Made by a program: the position numbers and the translations under genes. The notes under the pieces are model-generated. The model was not told where the DNA came from. It saw only the letters and a program-made list of their open reading frames with translations, and ran no database searches. A stretch of DNA of 64,000 bases from positions 1 to 64,000 of the forward strand of contig SVAU01000005.1 of assembly GCA_015059245.1 (NCBI GenBank), written 5' to 3'. This DNA is from Bacillota bacterium. Its GTDB lineage: Bacteria > Bacillota_I > Bacilli_A > RF39 > UBA660. Within the stretch, counting starts at the first letter, position 1; every line of letters starts with the position of its first letter. Below, in pieces: positions 32,542-41,058 of this stretch.

Positions 32542-33991
32542 ATTCTGAGAAATGTTGTACCCAGTATGTTTTTCCGTTAAAGCTATATTTACCGATACCT
32601 ACTTTTTTGAAATTTTGTTCCATCATTATTGAATTATGGGATTTAGAATTATGCCATTCTGTTACAACTTCTACATCTGTATCATATTCACCAGCTACAT
32701 TTTCAGCCATTCTTGCTTCTTGTTCTTTTCCAGTATAGTCTGTAACTATAGTAATCCATTCTTCTTTGTTTGGTCTTGTGTGAGACATTACTCCTGAATA
32801 TGCTATTTCCATAGCTCTTAGAGTGGCTATTTTACTTAGTTCTTCGTCTAGTACAAGAGCTGGTACTCCTTTTTCTTTACGATATTCATTTGTTTTATTT
32901 AATATTGTAGTTCTTGAAGATGCGTAACTATTGAAGTTGGCTTCCATTTCTTCTTTCATTGTTTTTGGCGTACCGTTAAAACCACTTTGGTCAACTCTTA
33001 CTTCTTCACTTCCACGTCTTAGTTCTTCTGTTGAACCATCTTTATAAATATTATATGTTACATTTACATATGTTACCTTTTTTAGTCCATATTTCATTTC
33101 TTCAGTTTTAATGATTATTTCTTTTTCTTTAGTACCAAGTAATGCGTTACTCTTATCACCAACAATTACTGTTGCTCTTTGATCAGTACAATTATCTGAT
33201 GTATCACATACTTCTATCATTACTGAATGTTGACCACTCTTATTAAATGATTTTTGAGATTCATCTTTTAATTTAACTGTGAATGCATATTCTCTACTAT
33301 TATCATCATATTGATTAACAAAATCTTTTGGATTATATTCTTCAGCAAAGTTAACATTTATAGTTTTTAATACAACTGCTGGTTTTTGAGTATCTATTAC
33401 TTCTAAACTAGTAGTTAAAGTTTCATTTTCACTAACTAATTCTATCTTATATGTATCTGTTCCTTTTAGGTATCTAACTTCATTATCTACTATAGAAACA
33501 TCATCTAATGTAAGTTGTTGATCTTTAAGGAAGTATCTTATTTCATAGTTTTCTGCTACTTCTTCGCTAAAGAACATATCATATGTAGGCATTTTACTAC
33601 CTGATTCTAGTTTTAAAACACTAATTAATAGATTCTTATTAGAGTTTGTTTCTATATTTTTACCAGAGTTTGGGTCTGGTATTGATAAGTTTTGTAATCT
33701 TGGAATAAATACTGCTCCTAGTACTGCAAGAGTTAATGCTCCTGCTGTTATTCCACCTATTAATGCTTTATGCTTTTTAAAGAAAGATTCTTTCTTAGGA
33801 ACTTGTTTAATAGGTTCTACAGGACGTGCAGCTTCTGTACATACAAATTCCGGTTTTGATTCTATTGGTTCGGGAGTTTGTACTGATACTGGTTCTGCTA
33901 CTGGAGAAGTCTCAACTACTTCAGTTGTTTCTGTTACTGGTTGTTCTACTTGTGTAGTAGTTTCTGTTACGTTATTTTCAGTTGGTTCCAT
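32540..33991 (-). CDS. Membrane-anchored CAP-domain protein with Ig-like region
   Basis: 483 residues. The cytosolic N-terminus (1-75) is Thr/Val/Glu/Pro-rich, followed by a membrane helix at 76-96. Outside lies a first domain, then a DUF5011-like segment (TQKPAVVLKTINVNFAEEYNPKDF) with a Cys pair in VCDTSDNC, and a C-terminal CAP domain: LNKTNEYRKEKGVP, SHTRPNKEEW, MAENVAGE, WHNSKSHNSIM and YWVQHFSE. Architecture mirrors the CAP protein at 21332, but the cadherin-like domain is absent. Promoter on the minus strand includes TGaTATACT near 34010. Confidence 0.82.
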   Translation of the reverse strand: MEPTENNVTETTTQVEQPVTETTEVVETSPVAEPVSVQTPEPIESKPEFVCTEAARPVEPIKQVPKKESFFKKHKALIGGITAGALTLAVLGAVFIPRLQNLSIPDPNSGKNIETNSNKNLLISVLKLESGSKMPTYDMFFSEEVAENYEIRYFLKDQQLTLDDVSIVDNEVRYLKGTDTYKIELVSENETLTTSLEVIDTQKPAVVLKTINVNFAEEYNPKDFVNQYDDNSREYAFTVKLKDESQKSFNKSGQHSVMIEVCDTSDNCTDQRATVIVGDKSNALLGTKEKEIIIKTEEMKYGLKKVTYVNVTYNIYKDGSTEELRRGSEEVRVDQSGFNGTPKTMKEEMEANFNSYASSRTTILNKTNEYRKEKGVPALVLDEELSKIATLRAMEIAYSGVMSHTRPNKEEWITIVTDYTGKEQEARMAENVAGEYDTDVEVVTEWHNSKSHNSIMMEQNFKKVGIGKYSFNGKTYWVQHFSE

Positions 33992-34087
33992 ATTATCATA
34001 CTCCCTATCATATTAAGTATATCATAAAGTAGTTAATTACTTGATAATTAATTCGTTTTTTTGCACTAGTTTTACTTATTTAGTTGA

Positions 34088-34116
34088 TTTACTTTAAATA
34101 TATGTCATGATATAAT
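34088..34116 (+). promoter_or_regulatory. Promoter of the phosphoketolase gene
   Basis: TTTACT (34088-34093), 17-base spacer, extended -10 TGaTATAAT (TATAAT at 34111-34116). An imperfect palindrome, AAGTA-GTTAAT-TACTT, lies upstream at about 34027-34042 in the shared intergenic region. Confidence 0.75.
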
Positions 34117-34145
34117 AATTAGTGTAAGATAAAAGGAGAATGGTT

Positions 34146-36500
34146 ATGAGTGAATTTGATACTAAAGAATATTTATCTAAGTTAAATAAGTATTGGAATG
34201 CATCTAATTATTTATCTGCAGGTCAATTATATTTACTAGATAATCCATTATTAAAAAGAGGTTTAAGAAAAGAAGATGTTAAAAGAAAGATTGTTGGACA
34301 CTGGGGAACTATTCCTGGACAAACTTTCGTATATACTCATTTAAATAGAATTATTAATAAATATGACTTAAATATGTTCTATATTTCTGGTCCTGGTCAT
34401 GGAGGAAATGCTATTGTAAGTCATGTATACTTAGAAGGAAGTTATAGTGATATATATCCTCATGTTTCATTAGATGAAAGAGGAATGAAAAATTTATTTA
34501 AGCAATTTTCATTCCCAGGAGGAATTTCTAGTCACGTTGCTCCTGAAACACCTGGTTCAATTAATGAAGGTGGAGAATTAGGTTATAGTTTAGCACATGG
34601 ATTTGGTGCTGTATTTGATAATCCTGATTTAATTGCTGCTGTAGTAGTTGGTGATGGTGAAGCTGAAACTGGTACACTTGCCACTTCATGGCAATCTAAT
34701 AAATTCTTAAATCCTAAATTTGATGGTGCTGTATTACCTATTCTACACTTAAATGGATATAAAATAAGTAACCCTACTATTCTATCTAGAATTAGCGAAG
34801 AAGAATTAGTTAATTACTTTACTGGTATGGGTTGGGATCCGATTATTGTAGCTGGTGATGAAGCTGAAGTAATGCATAAAGAAATGGCTAAAGCATTAGA
34901 TAAATGTGTAGAAAAAATTAAAAAGATACAAACTGATGCTAGAGAAAATGATAAAGTTAAACGTCCAATGTGGCCTATGGTTATATTAAGAACTCCTAAA
35001 GGATGGACAGGACCAGATTGGGTTGATGGTAATGAAATAGAAGGAACATTTAGAGCACATCAAGTTCCTATCGATATGAGCGGTGAAGATCATTTAGAAT
35101 TATTAGAAAAATGGTTAAGAAGTTATCATCCAGAAGAATTATTTGATGATGAAGGTAAACTATTACCTGAATTACAAGAATTAGCTCCTAAAGGAGATAG
35201 AAGAATGGGTTCTAACCCACATACTAATGGTGGTAAATTACTTAAAGATTTAATATTACCAGATCCAAAACTATATAAAGTAGATGTTGAACCTGGTGTT
35301 ACTCAAAAACAAGATATGATTGAATTAGGGAAATACATAAGAGATGTATTTAGACTTAATGCACATAATAAGAATTTTAGAATCTTTGGGCCAGATGAAA
35401 CAATGTCTAATAGATTAAAACATACATTTGAGACTGAAAGAAGAACTTGGATGGCTGATATGAAAGATAACGATGAGTTCTTAGCACATAATGGACGTGT
35501 TATGGATAGTATGTTATCTGAAAATATGTGTCAAGGTTGGTTAGAAGGATATCTACTTACTGGTAGACATGGATTCTTCTCTACTTATGAAGCATTCTCA
35601 AGAGTTATTGATTCTATGACAAGTCAACATAGTAAATGGTTAAAGATTGTTGGAGATTTACCTTGGAGAGAAGACATTGCTTCACTTAACTATATTTTAA
35701 CTAGTTATGTATGGCAACAAGACCATAATGGTTATACTCATCAAGAACCTGGTTTCTTAAACCATTTAGCTACTAAAAAGAGTGATATAGCAAGAATTTA
35801 CTTACCTGCTGATACAAATACATTATTATGTACAATGCATCATTGTTTAGGTACTAAAAATAGAATTAATGCTATTGTTGCTTCTAAACATCCTAGATAT
35901 CAATTCTTAAATTGGGATCAAGCTAAGAAACACTTTAAACAAGGTGTTAGTATTTGGAACTTCGCAAGTAATGATCAAGAACAAGATCCAGATTTAGTAA
36001 TTGCTTGTGCAGGTTGTGAACCTACTATTGAAGCATTAGCTGCTGTAAGTATCTTAAGAGAATACTTGCCTAAATTAAAAATTAGATTTATCAATGTAGT
36101 TGATTTATTCAAATTACAATCTGATAAGAGACATCCACATGGATTAAGTGATGAAGAATTTGATTCATTATTTACTAAGAAAACTCCAGTATTAATGAAC
36201 TTCCATGGATATCCTGGATTAATTAGAGAGTTTACTTATGATAGATATAATAAGAATATAGTTGTTAAAGGCTATATGGAAGAAGGTTCTATTACTACTC
36301 CATTTGATATGAGAGTTCAAAATGAAATCGATAGATATCATTTAGTAATTGAAGCTTGTAAGATGGTTCCTAACTTAGGTAGCAAAGGTATTTATTTAAC
36401 ACAATTAATGAATGAAAAACTTATTGAACATAAAGAATACATTCATGAATATGGTGTAGATATGCCAGAAGTTGCTGAATGGAAATGGGAAAATAAATAA
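34146..36500 (+). CDS. xfp: Phosphoketolase (xylulose-5-phosphate/fructose-6-phosphate)
   Basis: 784 residues, full length. A TPP enzyme that splits xylulose-5-P (or fructose-6-P) to acetyl-phosphate and an aldose phosphate. Motifs: LKRGLRKEDVK, the GPGHGG loop, SFPGGISSHVAPETPGSINEGGELGYSL, GDGEAETG (TPP/Mg), and TGRHGFFSTYEAF. A GGAG SD has correct spacing to the ATG at 34146; an ATG at 34140 is too close. It is monocistronic. Its presence suggests pentose or bypass fermentation through acetyl-phosphate. Confidence 0.97.
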   Translation: MSEFDTKEYLSKLNKYWNASNYLSAGQLYLLDNPLLKRGLRKEDVKRKIVGHWGTIPGQTFVYTHLNRIINKYDLNMFYISGPGHGGNAIVSHVYLEGSYSDIYPHVSLDERGMKNLFKQFSFPGGISSHVAPETPGSINEGGELGYSLAHGFGAVFDNPDLIAAVVVGDGEAETGTLATSWQSNKFLNPKFDGAVLPILHLNGYKISNPTILSRISEEELVNYFTGMGWDPIIVAGDEAEVMHKEMAKALDKCVEKIKKIQTDARENDKVKRPMWPMVILRTPKGWTGPDWVDGNEIEGTFRAHQVPIDMSGEDHLELLEKWLRSYHPEELFDDEGKLLPELQELAPKGDRRMGSNPHTNGGKLLKDLILPDPKLYKVDVEPGVTQKQDMIELGKYIRDVFRLNAHNKNFRIFGPDETMSNRLKHTFETERRTWMADMKDNDEFLAHNGRVMDSMLSENMCQGWLEGYLLTGRHGFFSTYEAFSRVIDSMTSQHSKWLKIVGDLPWREDIASLNYILTSYVWQQDHNGYTHQEPGFLNHLATKKSDIARIYLPADTNTLLCTMHHCLGTKNRINAIVASKHPRYQFLNWDQAKKHFKQGVSIWNFASNDQEQDPDLVIACAGCEPTIEALAAVSILREYLPKLKIRFINVVDLFKLQSDKRHPHGLSDEEFDSLFTKKTPVLMNFHGYPGLIREFTYDRYNKNIVVKGYMEEGSITTPFDMRVQNEIDRYHLVIEACKMVPNLGSKGIYLTQLMNEKLIEHKEYIHEYGVDMPEVAEWKWENK

Positions 36501-36507
36501 GACAAAT

Positions 36508-36534
36508 AAAAAAAGGATTTCATAATCCTTTTTT
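36508..36534. terminator. Bidirectional terminator of xfp and the acidic membrane-protein gene
   Basis: AAAAAGGATT, TCAT loop, AATCCTTTTT, with T tracts on both strands. Confidence 0.92.
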
Positions 36535-37449
36535 TTAATGATTTTGATATCCGTTATATGGTGTATTAGTAATATTTGTATTTGGATTGTAATTTACATT
36601 ACCTAAGTTTTCTAAAGCTGCATTACTATTAGAAATACTCTTATTGTGTTTTAAAACTTTAGCTATAATAATTAATGCTATTGCAATTACTAATGATATA
36701 GCACCAACTTTATAGAATGGAGATGTTAGTATACTAATGAAGTCTGCTGGTAATTCTGCTCCACCATTTATTTCTGTTGAATTTAATAAAGATTGGAAAC
36801 CAAATGATAGTAATAATATACAAATACCATTTACCATGAATGGTGTTTTTACTTTTAATAATGTAAGTGAAATATCTTTTAATAGAATAAACATTAATAT
36901 TACACATAATACTATTCCAGCTATTAAAGTAATTAATACTTTATTAGAATATACTGCTTCAAATAGAACTGCTATTCCTTCTAATTCTGGATCATCGAAG
37001 AATACATCTCTTCTAAATTCTTCCATATCACCTAGTTTTGCTTTTAGTTGTTCTTCAAAGTCTTCAGGAAGTTCTTCACCTATTTCTTCAGCGTATTCTT
37101 CAGTTGCTTTAACTACGTAATCAACCAGTTCTTCCGTATCAACTATATATTCGGCGTCTGGATCACCTAAGTTTTCTATTGCTTCTGAAAACAATTTTGC
37201 TATTAATTTTTCTACTTCTTCTTCATCAAAGCAATCAGCATATCTTGGATCATATTCTTCTATTTCTTCTAAAAGTCCTTCTGCAAGACCTTCACCTGCA
37301 AATTCATCTCCGAATACTTCTGGAACAGTTTCAATCAACTTTCCTATTGTTTTTTCATCAGACATATCTCTTGCTATCAAGATTGTACTTGTTGGCAATA
37401 GCAAGAAAAATATCACTACACCTAATAACGATGCTAAAAATCTTTTCAT
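36535..37449 (-). CDS. Membrane protein with a large acidic extracellular loop
   Basis: 304 residues. A first hydrophobic segment (about 4-24) is followed by ~130 residues very rich in Glu and Asp (GEGLAEGLLEEIEEYDPRY, EEIGEELPEDFEEQ), then three hydrophobic segments (VLITLIAGIVLCVILMFILL; MVNGICILLLSFG; AISLVIAIALIIIAKVL) and an Asn-rich tail. No family recognised. The second ATG (37449) has the GGTGAT-three-base spacing common here. Confidence 0.7.
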   Translation of the reverse strand: MKRFLASLLGVVIFFLLLPTSTILIARDMSDEKTIGKLIETVPEVFGDEFAGEGLAEGLLEEIEEYDPRYADCFDEEEVEKLIAKLFSEAIENLGDPDAEYIVDTEELVDYVVKATEEYAEEIGEELPEDFEEQLKAKLGDMEEFRRDVFFDDPELEGIAVLFEAVYSNKVLITLIAGIVLCVILMFILLKDISLTLLKVKTPFMVNGICILLLSFGFQSLLNSTEINGGAELPADFISILTSPFYKVGAISLVIAIALIIIAKVLKHNKSISNSNAALENLGNVNYNPNTNITNTPYNGYQNH

Positions 37450-37494
37450 CATATCACCTTCTATTTTTCTTAAACTAATCTTATCATAATATTC

Positions 37495-37523
37495 TTAGAT
37501 TGTTAAGAAAGATTTGATATAAT
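37495..37523 (+). promoter_or_regulatory. Promoter of the sirtuin gene, nearly leaderless
   Basis: TTAGAT (37495-37500), 17-base spacer, extended -10 TGaTATAAT (37518-37523). The predicted start is at the GGTGAT SD, leaving a leader of about nine bases. Confidence 0.65.
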
Positions 37524-37538
37524 TTAATTGGTGATAAT

Positions 37539-38258
37539 ATGACTGATATAGAAAAATTACAAGGTATGATAGATGAATCTAATAATATAGTCTTTTTTGG
37601 TGGAGCTGGTGTTAGTACTGAGTCTGGTATTAAAGATTTTAGAAGTATTGATGGTTTGTATAATGAAAAATATGATTATCCACCTGAAGTAATGCTAAGT
37701 AGAAGTTTCTTTAATGAACATAAGCAAGAATTCTATAAGTTTTATAAAGATAAATTAAATTGTTTAGATATTGAACCTAATGTAACTCATAAATATTTAA
37801 AGATGTTAGAGGATAAAGGTAAGTTAAGTGCTATTGTTACACAGAACATAGATGGATTGCATGAGAAAGCTGGTAATAAGAATATATACTTATTACATGG
37901 TACTATTTATAAGAATCATTGTATGATGTGTGGTAAGGAATATGATGCAAGTTATGTATTTAATTCTAAAGATATAGTACCTAGATGTAAGTGTAAAGGT
38001 ATTATTAAACCAGATGTTGTTCTATATGAAGAAGGTTTAGATGAAGATACGGTTAATGGTACTATTAATGCTATAAGTAATGCAGATATGCTTATTATAG
38101 GTGGTACTTCTTTGGTAGTTTATCCAGCAGCTTCTTTTGTTAGATATTTTAGAGGTAAGTATTTAGTTATTATTAATAAAGATGCTACTGATTATGATAG
38201 AAATGCTAATTTAGTTATTCATGAAAGTCTAGGGAATATATTTAGTAAGTTAAAATAA
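37539..38258 (+). CDS. NAD-dependent protein deacylase of the sirtuin family
   Basis: 239 residues. GAGVSTESGIKDFR (22-35) is the NAD-binding motif, TQNIDGLHEKAG (101-112) the core, and H120 in LLHGT the catalytic histidine. The zinc ribbon cysteines are C128, C131, C150 and C152 (HCMMC...CKCK). It probably deacylates lysines using NAD; CobB and SrtN are the named bacterial relatives. The usual Ala-Tyr-Arg acyl specificity pair cannot be confirmed. Phosphoketolase, an acetyl-phosphate source, is the nearby gene on the same strand, but has its own terminator. Confidence 0.93.
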   Translation: MTDIEKLQGMIDESNNIVFFGGAGVSTESGIKDFRSIDGLYNEKYDYPPEVMLSRSFFNEHKQEFYKFYKDKLNCLDIEPNVTHKYLKMLEDKGKLSAIVTQNIDGLHEKAGNKNIYLLHGTIYKNHCMMCGKEYDASYVFNSKDIVPRCKCKGIIKPDVVLYEEGLDEDTVNGTINAISNADMLIIGGTSLVVYPAASFVRYFRGKYLVIINKDATDYDRNANLVIHESLGNIFSKLK

Positions 38259-38286
38259 AAAAAGGTACTTTATAGTACCTTATTTT
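38258..38286. terminator. Bidirectional terminator of the sirtuin and lipid-kinase genes
   Basis: AAGGTACT, TTAT loop, AGTACCTT, with T-rich sequence on both sides. Confidence 0.9.
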
Positions 38287-39200
38287 TCTTGGAATAATTT
38301 TTCTACACTAGCACGTGGAGCTAGAATATTCATTTTTTTATTGGCTTTAATATGGAAAGTATCTCCGCTATATTCATATTTTTCACCATCGATACACCAT
38401 TTTTTTGAAGGTTTATCTATTAGTTTTATATTAATATCTTTTGCAGTCATTGATACAATACCATCTGATTGTTTACCTAAGAATCTTAGTAAGAAATTTT
38501 TTATAAATTGAGTTTTTGTTTTAGCAGTACATAGTAATACTTCTAATTCACCATCATCTATGCATACATTTCTATGAAATCTATCTACACCAGCTACATG
38601 GTCTGAATTAGATATCATGATAAGTGAGTAATCACCGTCATATTTTTTACCATCTATTGTTATTTCTGCTTTATATCTTCTTAATTTATCAAAAGCTTCT
38701 TTTAAACCATCTTTTAAATATGCAAAGTAACCCGCTCTTCTTTTATCAGAAGATTTAGTTTCATATGGTATGTTCATGAATTTACCCATACCTACTACAT
38801 ATACAAATGGTGTATCATTAATAGTACCAATATCCATAGAGTGTTCTACTCCATCTAGTACTAATTCTATATTTTTATATGGATCAGCACTATAGCCTAA
38901 CATAGTGGCAACATCGTTACATGTACCACTAGGTAATGGACATACAGTCATTTTTTTAGAACGCATAAAGTTACCACGAACTACTTCATTTAGTGTACCG
39001 TCTCCACCTACTGAGAATACAATATCATGATATTCAGCTTCTACAACTGCTTCTGTAGCGAAACCTACACCTTTTGTAGCAACTATATCTACTTCGTAGT
39101 TATTTTCTAGTAATAGTTTTTCATAGATATCTATTCTTTCTTTTACTTTACCTTTACCACTTCGTGGATTATATATTATTAAACATGTTTTCTTTTTCAT
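38280..39200 (-). CDS. Diacylglycerol kinase-family lipid kinase (YegS/DgkB-like)
   Basis: 306 residues. LIIYNPRSGKGK near the start and SVGGDGTLNEVV (GGDGT at 65-69, ATP-binding) define the DAGK catalytic domain; CPLPSGTCNDVA and IDDGELEVLLC follow. Such kinases phosphorylate diacylglycerol in lipid turnover of Gram-positive cells. The start could also be the GTG at 39212; ATG at 39200 gives the usual MKKKTCLIIYNP N-terminus. Convergent with the sirtuin gene. Confidence 0.9.
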   Translation of the reverse strand: MKKKTCLIIYNPRSGKGKVKERIDIYEKLLLENNYEVDIVATKGVGFATEAVVEAEYHDIVFSVGGDGTLNEVVRGNFMRSKKMTVCPLPSGTCNDVATMLGYSADPYKNIELVLDGVEHSMDIGTINDTPFVYVVGMGKFMNIPYETKSSDKRRAGYFAYLKDGLKEAFDKLRRYKAEITIDGKKYDGDYSLIMISNSDHVAGVDRFHRNVCIDDGELEVLLCTAKTKTQFIKNFLLRFLGKQSDGIVSMTAKDINIKLIDKPSKKWCIDGEKYEYSGDTFHIKANKKMNILAPRASVEKLFQEK

Positions 39201-39302
39201 GTAAATTTTCACTTCCCTTTGATAAAAACCAAATACATCTTTATTTTACTACTTTTTTGTAATAAATGAAGTAATAATTCATTAAATTATATTAATTTAC
39301 AT

Positions 39303-39329
39303 AAAAAAGAGTTTTTATGTAACTCTTTT
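39303..39329 (-). terminator. Terminator of the VWA-domain gene
   Basis: Minus-strand AAAAGAGTT, seven-base loop, AACTCTTTT then TT. Confidence 0.88.
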
Positions 39330-39933
39330 ATTTAGTATTTTCTAGTTCTTCTTTCCATGATTCGTCAAATGATTCATCCATACACATGCAACTTGATAGA
39401 TAGTTTATACTTCTAAATAGTGTATCTGTTCCTTTTTTTGATTTTGAATAGTTGGATATATTTTTTCTTGGAATACCTATAGATGTACCTTCACCGTATG
39501 AGTCGATATCAGCTCCAATATAGATAAATTCCCAATTAGAGTGTTGTTCTATTAAGCTCTTTATTTTGTCTTTGTTATATTCCCTTGAGGCGTTTTCTAA
39601 GCCATCTGTAGTTATTACAAATAGTACTTTATTATCTTTTACCTTTTTATCTAAATTATTTATTGTTTTACCTATTGCATCCAATAGAGCTGTACATCCT
39701 CTTACGAAATATTCTTTTTCTGTTAAGTTATTAACATCTTGTATTGATTTTCTATTATGTAATATTTCATATTGATCGTCAAATAGTACTGTAGTTATTT
39801 TAGTATTGAATTTATTTTTTCTTTGTTGTTCTAAATAACTATTATATCCACCTATTGTATCTGTTTCACTGCCTTGCATTGAACCACTTCTATCTAGTAA
39901 AAATACTACATCTAATTCTTTTTTCTTTGTCAT
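39328..39933 (-). CDS. VWA-domain protein
   Basis: 201 residues, one von Willebrand A domain. The MIDAS site is DRSGS (D14, S16, S18) with T81 in RGCTALLDAI and D110 in TTDGLEN, so metal binding is intact. No signal peptide, hence cytosolic. The C-terminal 40 residues include CMCMDES. Stand-alone VWA proteins often act in complexes with ATPases or in stress and phage-related loci. The gene starts 1 base after the 139-residue gene and shares its promoter; the HTH gene is divergent. Confidence 0.9.
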   Translation of the reverse strand: MTKKKELDVVFLLDRSGSMQGSETDTIGGYNSYLEQQRKNKFNTKITTVLFDDQYEILHNRKSIQDVNNLTEKEYFVRGCTALLDAIGKTINNLDKKVKDNKVLFVITTDGLENASREYNKDKIKSLIEQHSNWEFIYIGADIDSYGEGTSIGIPRKNISNYSKSKKGTDTLFRSINYLSSCMCMDESFDESWKEELENTK

Positions 39934-39934
39934 A

Positions 39935-40354
39935 TTATTTTTCTCCTTTTATTGTTTCTATTAGTTTTTTTGCTTTATCATATAGACCTTCTTTGTTGTT
40001 AATAAATCCTACATTGTTATGTATATTAAATGTATGATTGTTATAGTTACCACTTACATTAAATGATGCGTCGAAGATATGTTGTGATGTAAATGTCTTA
40101 CCTACTATTTCGTTTTCAATGAAGTTTATTACTTTTTCGTATTCTTCATTTGTTAATAGTTTTCCGTCTGATATGTATTCTAGTGGTATATTATTCTTTT
40201 CTAAGAATGGTGTTAATCTATAATAGAAAGTATAACTATATAGATATTTATCTTGAGTAATAATTATTCCTCCTTTACCTGCTTCTCTTAGTCCCCACCA
40301 TTGTGATACTTCTAGAAGACTATTATTCTTTAAATTATTTAACTTTTCTTGCAT
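39935..40354 (-). CDS. Unknown protein paired with the VWA protein
   Basis: 139 residues, no family recognised. No membrane segment. An aromatic N-terminal part (SQWWGLREAGKGGIII, YSYTFYYRLTPFL) is followed by a charged helix (TNEEYEKVINFIENEI) and an Asn/His-rich segment (SGNYNNHTFNIHNN). Coupled to the VWA gene (one base between them). Its promoter faces that of the HTH gene within 72 bases. Confidence 0.65.
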   Translation of the reverse strand: MQEKLNNLKNNSLLEVSQWWGLREAGKGGIIITQDKYLYSYTFYYRLTPFLEKNNIPLEYISDGKLLTNEEYEKVINFIENEIVGKTFTSQHIFDASFNVSGNYNNHTFNIHNNVGFINNKEGLYDKAKKLIETIKGEK

Positions 40355-40426
40355 ATTATCTCCCTCTTTCGGTATAATGGTACTACATTAATGAGAGCGA
40401 TTGGTCGCTTTGAAGGGGACATTTTT
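40355..40426. promoter_or_regulatory. Divergent promoter region of the VWA/HTH locus with leader hairpin
   Basis: Plus-strand TATAAT at 40373-40378 (possible -35 TTGCAT at 40348). The same bases read TTATACC on the minus strand, so the two promoters overlap. AGCGA-TTGG-TCGCT at about 40396-40409 forms a short hairpin a few bases before the AAGGGG SD of the HTH gene. Overlapping promoters favour autoregulation by the HTH protein. Confidence 0.5.
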
Positions 40427-41032
40427 ATGATAGAAAAATTAAAATTATTTATAGAAAAGAATTTAGAAAGTGATACTTTTATTAAGTTTAATAAATTTAA
40501 GTATGGTCAAGAGAATGCTTCTTGTTCTGTTATGTTAGAAGATGATAACTTAGATAAAAGAATAGATAAAACCTATTTAGATGAAGCATTTGATTTTGAA
40601 GAAGTTGAAGTAGCTAAACAAATAGATATTCCAATTACAGCTAAAAGATGTAAATCTAGTAATTTAGATGATTTTATTAATAGTAATCAAGATACTAATA
40701 AGTTTCAAAAGTTATTATTTAATTTTATTGATTCTAAGGATTTAAAAGATAGTGATGTATATAATAAAGTACATATTGATAGAAGATTGTTTTCTAAAAT
40801 AAGAAGTGATTCTTCTTATCATCCTAGTAAAGAAACAGTTATATTATTAGGTTTAGCTTTAGAACTAAATGAAAATGAAATAGAAGATTTACTTAATAGT
40901 GCTGCTTATTCATTACCTAAAAATAATGTTTATGATTTGATTATTAGATTTTGTTTTATTGAAGGTATTTATGACTTAACTGAAGTAAATAGTTTACTTG
41001 ATAGTTATGAATGTAAATTATTTTCATATTAA
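40427..41032 (+). CDS. HTH-domain protein, divergent partner of the VWA locus
   Basis: 201 residues. The C-terminal ~105 residues have a conserved helical pattern I recall from Clostridia proteins, where it is often fused or adjacent to macro or VWA domains: FNFIDSKDLKDSDVYNK, HIDRRLFSKIRSD, YHPSKETVILLGLALEL, LLNSAAYSL. The first part reads as a Cro/C1-type helix-turn-helix. The N-terminal ~95 residues are acidic with EDDNLDKRIDKTYLDEAF and a short Cys pair; no enzyme motif is seen. AAGGGG precedes the ATG at 40427; upstream ATGs have no SD. Likely a regulator or adaptor of the divergent VWA pair. Confidence 0.72.
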   Translation: MIEKLKLFIEKNLESDTFIKFNKFKYGQENASCSVMLEDDNLDKRIDKTYLDEAFDFEEVEVAKQIDIPITAKRCKSSNLDDFINSNQDTNKFQKLLFNFIDSKDLKDSDVYNKVHIDRRLFSKIRSDSSYHPSKETVILLGLALELNENEIEDLLNSAAYSLPKNNVYDLIIRFCFIEGIYDLTEVNSLLDSYECKLFSY

Positions 41033-41058
41033 AAAGAGAAGATTTGGTCTTCTCTTTT
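41031..41058. terminator. Bidirectional terminator of the HTH gene and the 384-residue gene
   Basis: AAAAGAGAAGA, five-base loop, TCTTCTCTTTT. An 11-bp perfect stem with T tracts both ways. Confidence 0.93.
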
